Shown in pieces: positions 30,636 to 40,154 of a stretch of DNA of 64,000 nt (position 1 is the first letter of the stretch; the number at the start of each line of letters is the position of its first letter). The notes under the pieces were generated by a model that saw only the letters and a program-made list of their open reading frames with translations, did not search any database and was not told where the DNA came from. This stretch comes from Alphaproteobacteria bacterium (lineage in GTDB: Bacteria; Pseudomonadota; Alphaproteobacteria; SHVR01). Position numbers and translations under genes: made by a program. The stretch lies in contig SHVR01000001.1 of the NCBI GenBank assembly GCA_009694185.1, positions 62,001-126,000 on the forward strand, read 5' to 3'.

Positions 30636-31859
30636 ATGCCGTCCGCCGGTCCGCTCGCGGGCATCCGCGTCATCGATTTCACCCGCGTGCTCGCCGGTCC
30701 CTATTGCACCATGACCTTGGGCGATCTCGGCGCCGAGGTCATCAAGGTCGAGAGCCCGGCGGGCGGCGACGATACGCGCAACTTCCGGCCACCCGAGGTG
30801 GGCGGCGAATCGACTTATTTCTTGATGATGAACCGCAACAAGAAAAGCCTCGCCCTCGACATCGCCAAGCCCGAAGGCCAGGCCGTGGTGCGCGATCTGG
30901 TGGCCGGCGCCGACGTGGTGATCGAGAATTTCCGCACCGGCGTTATGGCGCGGCGCGGCCTCGACTATGCAAGCCTCGCCCTCGTGAATCCCCGCCTCGT
31001 CTATTGCTCGATCTCGGGCTATGGCCGGACCGGGCCGTTCGCCGAGCGGGCGGGCTATGATCCGATCGTCCAGGCGGAGGCGGGCTTCATGGCGCTGAAT
31101 GGCGAACCCGACGGCGAGCCGCTCCGGACCGGCATCTCGATCATGGATATCATTACCGGCCTCTTCGCCGCCCAGGCGATCCTGGCCGCCATCATCCAGC
31201 GCGGGCCCACGGGCGAGGGCCAGCGCATCGACGTGCCGCTCTACGATACCGCCCTCAATATGCTGGGCCAAGCGGCGAGCGCTTATCTCAATACGGGCCA
31301 TGTCATGGGCCGGGCCGGCAACAGCAATCTGGTGGCCCAGCCGGTCGGCGCCTTCGAGTGCGCCGACGGTCTGGTCATGCTGGCCATGACCACCGATGCC
31401 CTCTTCCGGCGCTTCGCCGACGAGGTGCTGGGCGACGCCAGTTTCGCGCGCCGTCCGGAATTCGCCGACAATTCGGCGCGCCTTGCCAATCGGGCGCTTT
31501 TGACCGCCGAACTCAACCGTATTTTGAAGGGCGACCGGCGCGATGCCTGGATCGCCAAGGCGCGCATGGCCGGCATTCCGGCGGGGCCGATCCGCGGCGT
31601 CGACGAGGCGCTCGACTCGGACGAGACCCGCCGCCGCGAACTCATCGTCGCGATGGACCACCCGACGGCGGGCCGCGTCAAGGGCCTCGCCTCGCCCATG
31701 CATCTTTCGAAGACGCCTGTGCGCGAACCCGTGGCGGCACCGCTCTTGGGCCAGCACACGGCGCTGGTCCTCAGCGAGGTGGCGGGCTACGACCCGGCGC
31801 GCATCCAGGCGCTCGTGGCGGCCGGGGTGGTACCATCCTCGGCCATCGAGGTCGAATGA
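30636..31859 (+). CDS. CaiB/BaiF CoA-transferase
   Basis: LAGIRVIDFTRVLAGPYCTMTLGDLGAEVIKVESPAGGDDTRN. Confidence 0.95.
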   Translation: MPSAGPLAGIRVIDFTRVLAGPYCTMTLGDLGAEVIKVESPAGGDDTRNFRPPEVGGESTYFLMMNRNKKSLALDIAKPEGQAVVRDLVAGADVVIENFRTGVMARRGLDYASLALVNPRLVYCSISGYGRTGPFAERAGYDPIVQAEAGFMALNGEPDGEPLRTGISIMDIITGLFAAQAILAAIIQRGPTGEGQRIDVPLYDTALNMLGQAASAYLNTGHVMGRAGNSNLVAQPVGAFECADGLVMLAMTTDALFRRFADEVLGDASFARRPEFADNSARLANRALLTAELNRILKGDRRDAWIAKARMAGIPAGPIRGVDEALDSDETRRRELIVAMDHPTAGRVKGLASPMHLSKTPVREPVAAPLLGQHTALVLSEVAGYDPARIQALVAAGVVPSSAIEVE

Positions 31860-31863
31860 CGAC

Positions 31864-32493
31864 CTAGCCGCCGGCTATGTGTTTGCGGATGGTCGCGGCC
31901 ATGGTCTCGGGCTTGGTGTTGGGCCCGAAATGCGCGAGGTAGCGGCCGTCCGGTCCCATCAGATAGACAATCGAGCTGTGGTCCATCAGATATTGGCTGG
32001 CGTCGCGGGCATCGTTGCGCCGGTAATAGACCCGGTAGGCCTTGGCCGCCTTGGCCACCGCCTGGGCGCTGCCGGTCAGGCCGATCAGGCGGGGATGGAA
32101 GTTACCCACATAGTCCTTCATGGCCGCCGGCGTGTCGCGTTCGGGATCGATGGTGATGAAGAGGGGCTGGACGGACTCGGCCAGGGGGCCGAGCCGGTCG
32201 AGGGCGGCACTCATGACCTGGAGTTCGGTCGGGCACACGTCGGGGCAGAAGGTGAAACCGAAATAGACCAGCAGGTGGCGGCCGCGAAACTCGCCCTCGC
32301 TGCGTTCGACGCCCTCGCCGTCGATGAGCGTGAATGGCCCGCCAATCTGGGCTTCGCCAAGGGTCGCGACCGTTCGCACGCTGGCGACCGGCGCATTTGT
32401 CAATTTATGGACGACCACGAAGGCGAATGTGCCGACGGCGAACAGGGCGGCCCCGATTAGACCCCACACGACGGAGCGCGGCACCGGCGCCAT
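31864..32493 (-). CDS. SCO family protein (SCO1/SenC)
   Basis: YFGFTFCPDVCPTELQVMSAAL; ITIDPERDTP; DHSSIVYLMGPDG. Confidence 0.92.
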   Translation of the reverse strand: MAPVPRSVVWGLIGAALFAVGTFAFVVVHKLTNAPVASVRTVATLGEAQIGGPFTLIDGEGVERSEGEFRGRHLLVYFGFTFCPDVCPTELQVMSAALDRLGPLAESVQPLFITIDPERDTPAAMKDYVGNFHPRLIGLTGSAQAVAKAAKAYRVYYRRNDARDASQYLMDHSSIVYLMGPDGRYLAHFGPNTKPETMAATIRKHIAGG

Positions 32494-32497
32494 CAGG

Positions 32498-32908
32498 TCA
32501 TTGCACCAGGCTGATCAGCACGCCGAGGCTGGCGAACAATTGGGCCAACGCGATCAACACGCTGAGGCGATGCAGTTTCTCGAACCATTCCCGCGTCTTC
32601 GAAGAGCCATCCTCGCGCCGATCGTAGAGCCGATTGACGATCGGCATCAACAATTGCCGGTTCAAGACGAATCCGCCGGCCACCAAGGCCATGATCGCGG
32701 CCTCTTGCGGTCGCTTTGTCGCCAGCAGGGCGGCACCCAGCGCGGCGAGGATGGCCATGACCAGGTAATAGATCGCAAAGATGCCTCGCACGAAGGAATC
32801 CGCCACCTCTTTCGGTAAGCGCGCGAAGGCGAGCGGCGTGAAAAACGCAGAGAAGGTCAGCATGCCGCCCAGCAGAATGGCGCAGGCGATGATCGCGGCG
32901 GTTATCAA
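32498..32908 (-). CDS. DUF4149-like small membrane protein
   Basis: ILLGGMLTFSAFFTPLAFARLPKEVADSFVRGIFAIYYLVM; likely TTG start (ORF runs to 32980). Confidence 0.65.
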   Translation of the reverse strand: MITAAIIACAILLGGMLTFSAFFTPLAFARLPKEVADSFVRGIFAIYYLVMAILAALGAALLATKRPQEAAIMALVAGGFVLNRQLLMPIVNRLYDRREDGSSKTREWFEKLHRLSVLIALAQLFASLGVLISLVQ

Positions 32909-33069
32909 TTGGCCCTCCCCAGGGTGCGGCCTCGTCCTAACTACCTGGATTCGCCCGGCCGCGAAACGCCGTTCAGCCACTGTTAACCGAGACGGGGCTT
33001 TCCTGTGGCCGCATGAGCCGGTATAGGTGCCGTGGCTCCCGGATGGCGGGGCCGGCCAGGAGACACGGG

Positions 33070-34020
33070 ATGCGGCAGGCGTTGTTCCGATGGGGGATCA
33101 TGGCGTTGGCGGCCGTGGCGGTTGCCCCGCCGGTTGACGCATCCGGCACGATTTACGATCTCGGTCCCTATATCGCCCAATTGCCGCCATCCTGGTGGGT
33201 GGCGCCAAGTCGCACCGGCACGGTACCGCTGCCCGCTCCGGCCCCGGCGGTACCCGTATCGGTACCGGCCCCGAGTGTCGCGGCGCCACCCGAGGCGCTG
33301 ATCGCGCAAACCCGCGAGGTACCGCCGCCGCTCGCCCCGGCCACGACCCAAGGCCGGGAATCGCCGCCGCCGCCGCCGCGCCTGGTAGACCAGCCCCGGG
33401 TGGTCCTACCTGTCACGGCGCCCGACGCCGGACCGCGCGGCCCCCTCAGCCGCCCGGCGCCGCCACCGCCCGGCGCCAAGGTGCTTTGGCCGCCGATCGC
33501 CGGCCATGTGGGGCGGCAAGTCTCGCAATTGGAGCGCTTTGTCGACCGACCACCCTGGGTATCCGAAATCCGGACGGGCATCATGTTGCACGACATCGGC
33601 CTCGATGGCCGCACGGAAGAGGGCGGGTTCGATTTCAATGGCGAGTTGCTGTTCCAGGCGCCCGCTTGGATGCGGGCGATCGGCGCGCCCCGGCCGCACC
33701 TTGGCGCCAATGTGAACAGCGACGGCGACACCAGCCTGTTTTATGCCGGCCTGACTTGGACGGCACAGTTTTCCGGTGGCGTTTTCTTCGAGGGTAGCCT
33801 TGGCGCCGCACTGCATGACGGCGTGGAAGAAGACCCGCGCGGCCGGCAGCGGGAACTCGGTTGCCGCGTGCTCGCCCGAGTCGCGGTGACGGCCGGCTAT
33901 TTATTCGACGGGGGGCCGCACAGCCTGTCGCTCATGCTGGAACATGTCGACAATCTGGGCGCCTGCGATCGCAACGAGGGCCTCGACAATTTCGGCATGC
34001 GTTACGGGTACAGGTTCTAG
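33070..34020 (+). CDS. outer-membrane beta-barrel protein, PagL-like (acyloxyacyl hydrolase-like), with Pro-rich N-terminal linker
   Basis: Signal peptide; Pro-rich 40-160; beta-strand-rich C-terminus ending SLSLMLEHVDNLGACDRNEGLDNFGMRYGYRF with terminal Phe. Confidence 0.55.
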   Translation: MRQALFRWGIMALAAVAVAPPVDASGTIYDLGPYIAQLPPSWWVAPSRTGTVPLPAPAPAVPVSVPAPSVAAPPEALIAQTREVPPPLAPATTQGRESPPPPPRLVDQPRVVLPVTAPDAGPRGPLSRPAPPPPGAKVLWPPIAGHVGRQVSQLERFVDRPPWVSEIRTGIMLHDIGLDGRTEEGGFDFNGELLFQAPAWMRAIGAPRPHLGANVNSDGDTSLFYAGLTWTAQFSGGVFFEGSLGAALHDGVEEDPRGRQRELGCRVLARVAVTAGYLFDGGPHSLSLMLEHVDNLGACDRNEGLDNFGMRYGYRF

Positions 34021-34054
34021 CCCAGCTATTCCGGCGGCCCAGCTATTCCGGCGG
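34021..34054. repeat. tandem duplication, 2 x 17 bp (CCCAGCTATTCCGGCGG)
   Basis: Two perfect adjacent copies between the convergent gene ends. Confidence 0.95.
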
Positions 34055-34885
34055 CATGGCGCGGCGCAAGAGGGCGCAAATCGGCACCATGCGGCCGATC
34101 GGCCCGCGCACGAACATGGTCATGGCGGTGCGAGTCTTGTCATGTATATCCGTGGGCAAACTCGGCATCGGACCGAGCTGATCGAGGAGGGCGTCGGCCT
34201 CGACGCGGCTTGCGGCGGCGGCCGCCCGGATCGCTTCCGTCAGCCGGCCGTCGGCGGCAAGCGGCGTCAGCAGCGTGTGCGCAAGGGCGAGGAAGCCCGG
34301 CCAATGGGCCAGGTGGCGATACATGCTGGCAAGGACGCCGTCGTCGAGTCGGGCGCCGAGCCGGTCGATCTGTTGCACCAGGGCCGCCGTCGCGGGCGCC
34401 ATCTCGGCCAAGGCCAGCAGCTTCGGCAACGGCCCGAGCGGCGCCTCGATGTTCGGGCTGCGCGGCTCGCTCGGCGGGCCGGGGGCGGCCTTGCCGTCGA
34501 GTTTGAGCAGAAGCGTGGTCAAGGCGGCCAGATTGACCGCATTGCTGCGATTGTATGAATCAAGCACGTTCAGGATCGAGACTTCCTCGGCTTCGAAGAT
34601 GCCCAACACCTCGAGCGCGGCGCGCGAGAGCGACGGCAAATCGGGGAGCGGCAGGCGCCGGCGGAGCGCGTTGCCGGCGGCCATGGCGGCACCCGACTCG
34701 TAGATCGGCCTCACCGCCGCCCAGCTACAGGCCAACGCGCCCGGCAGAAGCGCGATGTGCCGCCACACCAGGTTGACGACTTGCACCCCGGTCACATGGC
34801 GGATATCGGTGAACAGATCGGCGATGTCGCCGGTTGCCGAATCCTCCGGAATGGCGGTGACGGGATCGCCCGTTTCGATGGCCAT
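34043..34885 (-). CDS. DehI-like (group I haloacid dehalogenase family) protein
   Basis: DIADLFTDIRHVTGVQVVNLVWRHIALLPGALACSWAAVRPIYESG resembles DehI-family repeats; family call by eye. Confidence 0.5.
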   Translation of the reverse strand: MAIETGDPVTAIPEDSATGDIADLFTDIRHVTGVQVVNLVWRHIALLPGALACSWAAVRPIYESGAAMAAGNALRRRLPLPDLPSLSRAALEVLGIFEAEEVSILNVLDSYNRSNAVNLAALTTLLLKLDGKAAPGPPSEPRSPNIEAPLGPLPKLLALAEMAPATAALVQQIDRLGARLDDGVLASMYRHLAHWPGFLALAHTLLTPLAADGRLTEAIRAAAAASRVEADALLDQLGPMPSLPTDIHDKTRTAMTMFVRGPIGRMVPICALLRRAMPPE

Positions 34886-34925
34886 GGAGGGTTGGTCACT
34901 CCCTGGTGGGCCGCGCGGCCCCTGT

Positions 34926-34946
34926 CAATCGATAGAGCATCGATTG
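34926..34946. promoter_or_regulatory. perfect palindrome CAATCGAT-AGAGC-ATCGATTG in divergent intergenic region
   Basis: 8-bp perfect inverted repeat, 5-bp spacer, between divergent genes at 34885 (-) and 35084 (+). Confidence 0.6.
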
Positions 34947-35083
34947 TCTCGCCTCCCGGATGCTGTGGCAACCGTGGGCGATCGGCGCCATGCTGGCGGC
35001 TGCCGGCGGTCCGGCCGACGGGCTTGGGGCGGCGGTCGACGAACGCCTGTTCTGCAACTTCTGCAACGGCCTGATAGACCCTG

Positions 35084-36010
35084 ATGCTGTTCACCGTCTG
35101 GCCCGGGTATGCGGCACTGAACCCTTTTGCGGTTGCCTTGGCGGCCCTGCTCGCGGACGCCTTGTTCGGCGATCTCAGGCGGCGTGCCGAATGGCTGCCG
35201 CGCCCCCGCCGTTGGCTCCAGCGCCTTGCGGTGGTGTTCAGGGACCGGCTCAATCGACCCAACCGCTCGTCCGCCGACCTCGCCGGCCGGGGCCGTCTCG
35301 TCCTCCTAGGTCTGGTGTCGTTCGCGGCGCTGATGGGTGTCGGGCTTGGCTGGCTCGCGGTGATGCTGCCGGGCGGCGCGCTTCTGGAAGTGGTGATGGT
35401 CGCGGCGTTCCTGCGCCAGCGCGGCCTCTTTGGCCAACTTCGTGGCGTTGCCCGGGGCATGACCACGCGCGCGTCCTCGAAAGGCGATTCCCATACCCTG
35501 GCGCGCCAAGCGGTCGAGGCGGCGGCCGACGGCTATGCGAGCCGCGTCATTCTGCCCGTGCTGCTCTATCTATTGATCGGTATGCCCGGCCTCTGGGCTG
35601 GGGCGGCGCTCGGCGCCCTCGTCCAGGCCGGCCAGCCCGGCGAGGCATTCACCAATTTGGCGCGCCTCTTGCACGGCGTGCTGGTGGCCGTTCCGGCCCG
35701 CATCGCCGCCTTGCTCCTGGCCGCCGGCGCCCTGTTCACGCCCGGCGGTCGGCCGGGCGCCGCCAGCCGGAGCCTGCTTCGCCACGGCAACAGCGGTGAG
35801 ACGGCCCCGCGTGCCGCCCTTGCCGGGGCCTTGGACATGGCGCTCGGCGATCCACGCGCCGACGGCGGCACGCCCGCCTGGCTCGGCGACGGGCGCGCCC
35901 GTCTGGTCGTCTCGGACTTGCGCCGGACGGCGTTCCTGTTCGCGGTTGCCTGCTTGGTGCATGCCGCATTCGTGGCCCTTGGCGGGGCGATATGGATAGC
36001 TGCTCAATAA
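35084..36010 (+). CDS. CobD/CbiB-like membrane protein (adenosylcobinamide-phosphate synthase family)
   Basis: NPFAVALAALLADALFGDLRRR; ASRVILPVLLYLLIGMPGLWAGAALGALVQ; AALAGALDMALGDPR. Confidence 0.6.
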   Translation: MLFTVWPGYAALNPFAVALAALLADALFGDLRRRAEWLPRPRRWLQRLAVVFRDRLNRPNRSSADLAGRGRLVLLGLVSFAALMGVGLGWLAVMLPGGALLEVVMVAAFLRQRGLFGQLRGVARGMTTRASSKGDSHTLARQAVEAAADGYASRVILPVLLYLLIGMPGLWAGAALGALVQAGQPGEAFTNLARLLHGVLVAVPARIAALLLAAGALFTPGGRPGAASRSLLRHGNSGETAPRAALAGALDMALGDPRADGGTPAWLGDGRARLVVSDLRRTAFLFAVACLVHAAFVALGGAIWIAAQ

Positions 36011-36687
36011 CGCGCCAGCACTTGGCGCAACGGGTCGGCATTCGGGTTCGTCACCGCATGGTCGAGCACGATCGATTTCGGCGCCACGGCGCGGCCATAG
36101 AATTGCTGGTTCAAATCCTCGCGGCGCGCGATCACCGAGCCCTCGAACGAGCCGCCGAAGAACAGCCCGGCGGTCAACGAGTAGCTGTAGAAATCGGCGT
36201 TCAGGTGGGTCCCGGCGGAGCCTTCCACCCCGACGCCGACGGGGCCGATGGCGATGCTGGCATCCACGCCAAGCTTCACTTGGTCCTCCATCACCGCCTT
36301 CAATCCCCGCTCCGACATGATCAGCAGGACGGCTTCCGACGACTGACCGCCGATCTGCAGGCCGAACGAGAAAGAGCCCACAGTATAGAACGCGGGATAA
36401 CCCCATTTGTTATTGCGATCGCGAGCGATCAAGAGGCCGGTGCCGCCCTCGCCGCCGAAGATGAACGCGCCTTTGAGGAGCATGGGAAAGATCAGCACCG
36501 CCTTGGCCCGCTTGAGCAGGGCCGGAAACGGCTCGACCTCCTTGGTACGGACCATTTTCTCGAGCGTGAGCCGGGCCTTCTCGACCAGTTCCTCCGACGT
36601 GTTATCGGCCGCCCGCGTCGGGCCGCCCGCCGATAGCAGGCCGGCAATCACGAGGCCGATCGCGAGAATGCGGTTGGGCTGAATCAT
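36004..36687 (-). CDS. YSC84/SYLF-domain lipid-binding protein
   Basis: Signal peptide; AKAVLIFPMLLKGAFIFGGEGGTGLLIAR; GFYxVGSFSFGLQIGGQSSEAVLLIM; SYSLTAGLFFGGSFEGSVIARR. Confidence 0.88.
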   Translation of the reverse strand: MIQPNRILAIGLVIAGLLSAGGPTRAADNTSEELVEKARLTLEKMVRTKEVEPFPALLKRAKAVLIFPMLLKGAFIFGGEGGTGLLIARDRNNKWGYPAFYTVGSFSFGLQIGGQSSEAVLLIMSERGLKAVMEDQVKLGVDASIAIGPVGVGVEGSAGTHLNADFYSYSLTAGLFFGGSFEGSVIARREDLNQQFYGRAVAPKSIVLDHAVTNPNADPLRQVLARY

Positions 36688-36770
36688 TGCCTTCTCCTGG
36701 AGTTGCCGCGGTACGGGCGGGCCTTCTCCTTGAATGATACATGCGGCACCGCCTCGGCTACCAGACTCGG

Positions 36771-38177
36771 CTAATACCCAGTCAGGCCGCCGAGATGCAG
36801 GGCGACGCCGATGCCCGCCGAGGCCAAAAGCGTCGGGATCATGCCGACCTTGAACCGGAAGACGGCGATGACCGCCGCGAGGGTGAGCAGCAGGGCGGCA
36901 ACATTCACGGAGGCGAGCACCGGCGCATCGAGGGCCATGAAGAAGGGTCGCGTCTCGGCAAAGAGCGTGTGCAGGGCAAACCATACCGCCAGATTCAGGA
37001 TCACGCCGACCACGGCGGCGGTGATGGCGGCGAGCGCGCCACTCAGCGCCTTGTTGCCGCGCAACGCCTCGATATAGGGGGCGCCGAGGAAAATCCAGAG
37101 AAAGCAGGGCGCGAAGGTGACCCAAGTGGCGAGCAAGCCGCCGAGCGTGCCCGCCAGCATCGGCGGCAGCCCGGATGCGTCGCGAAACGCCGCGAGAAAA
37201 CCCACAAATTGCACCACCATGATCAGCGGGCCGGGCGTGGTCTCGGCCATGCCGAGGCCGTCCAGCATCTCGCCCGGCTTGAGCCAGCCATAGGTCTCGA
37301 CCGCCTCCTGCGCCACATAGGCCAGCACCGCATAGGCGCCGCCAAAGGTGACCACGGCCATCTTGCTGAAGAAGACGGCTACTTGGGCATACACATTGCC
37401 AGCGCCGAGCAACAGGATCAGGGCCGCGACCGGCAACAACCAAAGGGCGGCGAAGATCGCCGATATCTTCAGCGACCAGGCGAGCGTCGGCCGGGCATGG
37501 TCGGGCATGGTCTCGCCGAGCGCGGAATCCGCGTCCTTGACCTCTTTGCCGCCAGCCTTGCCGTGACCGCCGCCGACCATAAACGCCGCGAGGCCGGCAC
37601 GCGCGCCGGCGAAGCCGATCAGGCCCGCTCCCAGCACGATCAGCGGGAAGCCGATACCGGCGACGAAGATGCCGAGGAAGGCAGCCACCGCGATGGCAAC
37701 CATGACGCCGTTCTTCAGCGCCCGCCGGCCGACCCTGAGGACGGCCTCCAGCACGATCGCCAGCACCGCGGCCTTGAGGCCGAAAAAGAGCGCCTGGACG
37801 ATGCCCGCCTTGCCGAGGCCGGCATAGAGCCAACTGAGCGCCATGATGGAAACGATTCCGGGCAACACGAAGAGGGTGCCGGCAACGAGCCCGCCCTTGG
37901 TCTTGTGCAGCAGCCAGCCGATATAGGTGGCAAGCTGCTGCGCCTCGGGCCCCGGCAGCAGGGTGCAGTAGTTGAGGGCGTGCAGGAAGCGGGTCTCGCC
38001 GATCCAGCGTTTCTCCTCTACCAGGATGCGGTGCATGACCGCGATCTGGCCGGCCGGCCCACCGAAGCTGAGGGCGGCGATGCGGACCCACACACGCACC
38101 GCCTCGCCGAAGGCAATGCCATGGGCGGGTGCCGCCGGGAGCGCCGCCGGTTCGATCGTCGCATCCACATTGGCCAT
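36771..38177 (-). CDS. chrA: chromate efflux transporter (two-domain ChrA)
   Basis: ALSFGGPAGQIAVMHRILVEEKRWIGETRFLHALNYCTLLPGPEAQQLATYIGW; second CHR domain FGGAYAVLAYVAQEAVETYGWL. Confidence 0.95.
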   Translation of the reverse strand: MANVDATIEPAALPAAPAHGIAFGEAVRVWVRIAALSFGGPAGQIAVMHRILVEEKRWIGETRFLHALNYCTLLPGPEAQQLATYIGWLLHKTKGGLVAGTLFVLPGIVSIMALSWLYAGLGKAGIVQALFFGLKAAVLAIVLEAVLRVGRRALKNGVMVAIAVAAFLGIFVAGIGFPLIVLGAGLIGFAGARAGLAAFMVGGGHGKAGGKEVKDADSALGETMPDHARPTLAWSLKISAIFAALWLLPVAALILLLGAGNVYAQVAVFFSKMAVVTFGGAYAVLAYVAQEAVETYGWLKPGEMLDGLGMAETTPGPLIMVVQFVGFLAAFRDASGLPPMLAGTLGGLLATWVTFAPCFLWIFLGAPYIEALRGNKALSGALAAITAAVVGVILNLAVWFALHTLFAETRPFFMALDAPVLASVNVAALLLTLAAVIAVFRFKVGMIPTLLASAGIGVALHLGGLTGY

Positions 38178-38191
38178 GGTCTTCTCTCCCG

Positions 38192-39178
38192 TCATGCCAA
38201 CCGGCACCGCGTGCCGCGGCCGGCTTCAAGCGCCAACTCATAGGCCCGGGCGGCGGCGGCTACGTCCTGGATGCCGGTCCCGGTACTGTCGAAGATCGTG
38301 ATCTCGTCACCGCGCGTCCGGCCGGGCCGGCGGCCGCCGACCAGATCGGCGAGCTCGCCATGGACGTCGCCCTCGCGCATCGCGCCAGCCGCGAGCGCAT
38401 GATGGAGATCGCCCATGGCGACGCACTGGGCGAGCATATCCGCGACCACGGTCGCTTGGGCCATGAGCGCCGGCGCAATTTCCCTCTTGTCCGGATTGTC
38501 GGCGCCGATGGCCGCGATGAATGTACCGGGCCGAACGTCGTCGATGCCGAGGAAGGGTTCGCTTGCCGTGGTGCAGGTGGCTATCACGTCGCTCTGGCGG
38601 GTGGCCGGGCGGTGGTCGGTGACCGCCACCACCTTGATCCCGAGCTCGGAGGACATCTCTCGCCCATAGCCGGCCGCCGCATCGCCATCCACGTCCCAGG
38701 CGAAGGCGCGACGGAGGCCAAGGCTATGGTGGAGGGCCTTGAGCTGGATGCGGCCTTGCGCGCCGCAACCGCACACGGTCGCGGTTGCGGAGTCTGGGCG
38801 CGCGAGATGGCGGGCGGCGATCGCCGTTGCCGCCCCGGTTCGCTGGATCGTGATTTCGATCGAATCCAGGAGGGCGAGCGGCGTGCCATTGGCACCATCC
38901 AAGAGCAGTACGGCGCCCTGGATGGTCGGCAGGCCGAACCGGCGCCGGTTGCCTGGAAAATTGGCATTGACCTTCACCGCCACATAGGGCCGGCCGAGCG
39001 TCAGGCCGGCGGCCTTGGCGTGGAAGCCGCCATCCTCGGCCTGAATGTGGAGTGGCGGCGGCGATGCGGATCGGCCTTCGGCATGCAGCCGGAAGGCCTG
39101 GTCAACGGCCTCTACATAGTCGGCGAACCGCATCACCGCCTGGAGGTCCCGGCGCGACAGGATCAGGATATCGCTCAT
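38192..39178 (-). CDS. ornithine cyclodeaminase / mu-crystallin family protein
   Basis: HAKAAGLTLGRPYVAVKVNANFPGNRRRFGLPTIQGAVLLLD; TVCGCGAQGRIQLKAL; GTFIAAIGADNPDKREI. Confidence 0.92.
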   Translation of the reverse strand: MSDILILSRRDLQAVMRFADYVEAVDQAFRLHAEGRSASPPPLHIQAEDGGFHAKAAGLTLGRPYVAVKVNANFPGNRRRFGLPTIQGAVLLLDGANGTPLALLDSIEITIQRTGAATAIAARHLARPDSATATVCGCGAQGRIQLKALHHSLGLRRAFAWDVDGDAAAGYGREMSSELGIKVVAVTDHRPATRQSDVIATCTTASEPFLGIDDVRPGTFIAAIGADNPDKREIAPALMAQATVVADMLAQCVAMGDLHHALAAGAMREGDVHGELADLVGGRRPGRTRGDEITIFDSTGTGIQDVAAAARAYELALEAGRGTRCRLA

Positions 39179-40131
39179 GACCGTGCCGCCAGGCCGCCGA
39201 ACGAACGATAGAGATCCTCGAACAAGGCGCCACCACGGTGAAGACGCTCGTCATCGTCCGACGTCTGGGCGTAAATTCCGGCGAGCAGCCGGCCGATCCC
39301 GGTTGCCTCCTCGCGGGCGAATTTGCCGTCCTTGAGGTCGAGATCGTGGACGATCTCGGCGATCGACTGTAACGCCGGGTCGGCCAAGCCGACCCTCGCC
39401 ATCAGCACCTCGAAGGTGCATTGCTCGCCGATATGGGTGATTTCGGCCTCGAACATGTCGAAGCGGACCTCGTCGGCCTGGCGGACATAGTCCTTGGTCG
39501 CCACGAACTTGAACCGCGCGGCCGGATCGACGCAGCGGCGCACCAGCCACGCCGACGCGATGCGGTCCACCTCGACGCCCCGCCGCGTCACCCAAACTTT
39601 GCCCGTGAGCGCGCCCGCTTTGGTCATGGCAGCCTCCTGTTCGGTGTCGGGAGCAGCCGGCTCGATACGCGCCTTGAGGGCGCCGAGCAGGCCCTCGACC
39701 ACCACCCGTCCGGTGGCGTCGAAGAAGTCGACGCGCGCCACATCGCGGAAGCGCCGTTCCAGCCTGCGCAGGGCGCTGGCAAGCTCAGCCTTTTCATGAT
39801 CGCCAAGGGCGCGTAGCTCGCGGGCGATCTCGTCATAGTCGGCGTCCCGGGCGGCGTTGAACAGGGCGCGGATGGCGGCATCGCCGAGGCCCTCGATGAA
39901 GCGCGCCTCGCAGAGTGTCGCCTCGGCGCCGCCTTCCACGATCTCGCGCCAGAGCCACTCGAAATCCTCCCGGGTCTGATCGCCGGCCGGCAGCACATAG
40001 ACCGAGTTTTTGAGCGCGATGGCGCCCAGACCCTGCAAGCGGCGCCAGATCTTGACCCGGAAATAGGCGGGCTTCGGTGGCAGTTGATGGATGAGAAGCA
40101 GCCATGGCGCCTCGCGGGGTTCGTCATTCAT
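39175..40131 (-). CDS. chrB: chromate resistance protein ChrB
   Basis: WLLLIHQLPPKPAYFRVKIWRRLQGLGAIALKNSVYVLP (N-domain); WVTRRGVEVDRIASAWLVRRCVDPAARFKFV (C-domain). Confidence 0.93.
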   Translation of the reverse strand: MNDEPREAPWLLLIHQLPPKPAYFRVKIWRRLQGLGAIALKNSVYVLPAGDQTREDFEWLWREIVEGGAEATLCEARFIEGLGDAAIRALFNAARDADYDEIARELRALGDHEKAELASALRRLERRFRDVARVDFFDATGRVVVEGLLGALKARIEPAAPDTEQEAAMTKAGALTGKVWVTRRGVEVDRIASAWLVRRCVDPAARFKFVATKDYVRQADEVRFDMFEAEITHIGEQCTFEVLMARVGLADPALQSIAEIVHDLDLKDGKFAREEATGIGRLLAGIYAQTSDDDERLHRGGALFEDLYRSFGGLAARS

Positions 40132-40154
40132 GGCGTTCTTGTATCACTTATCTG

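Noticed and set aside
34960-35799. 279-aa ORF beginning with a CxxC-like segment (LFCNFCNGL) before the CobD-like gene
   Set aside because: After ~60 residues it becomes an Arg/Gly/Pro-rich shadow of the CobD-like frame; no support for a real zinc-ribbon protein.
36741-38243. 500-aa plus-strand ORF antisense to chrA
   Set aside because: His/Asp/Arg/Gln-rich shadow of a two-domain ChrA gene.
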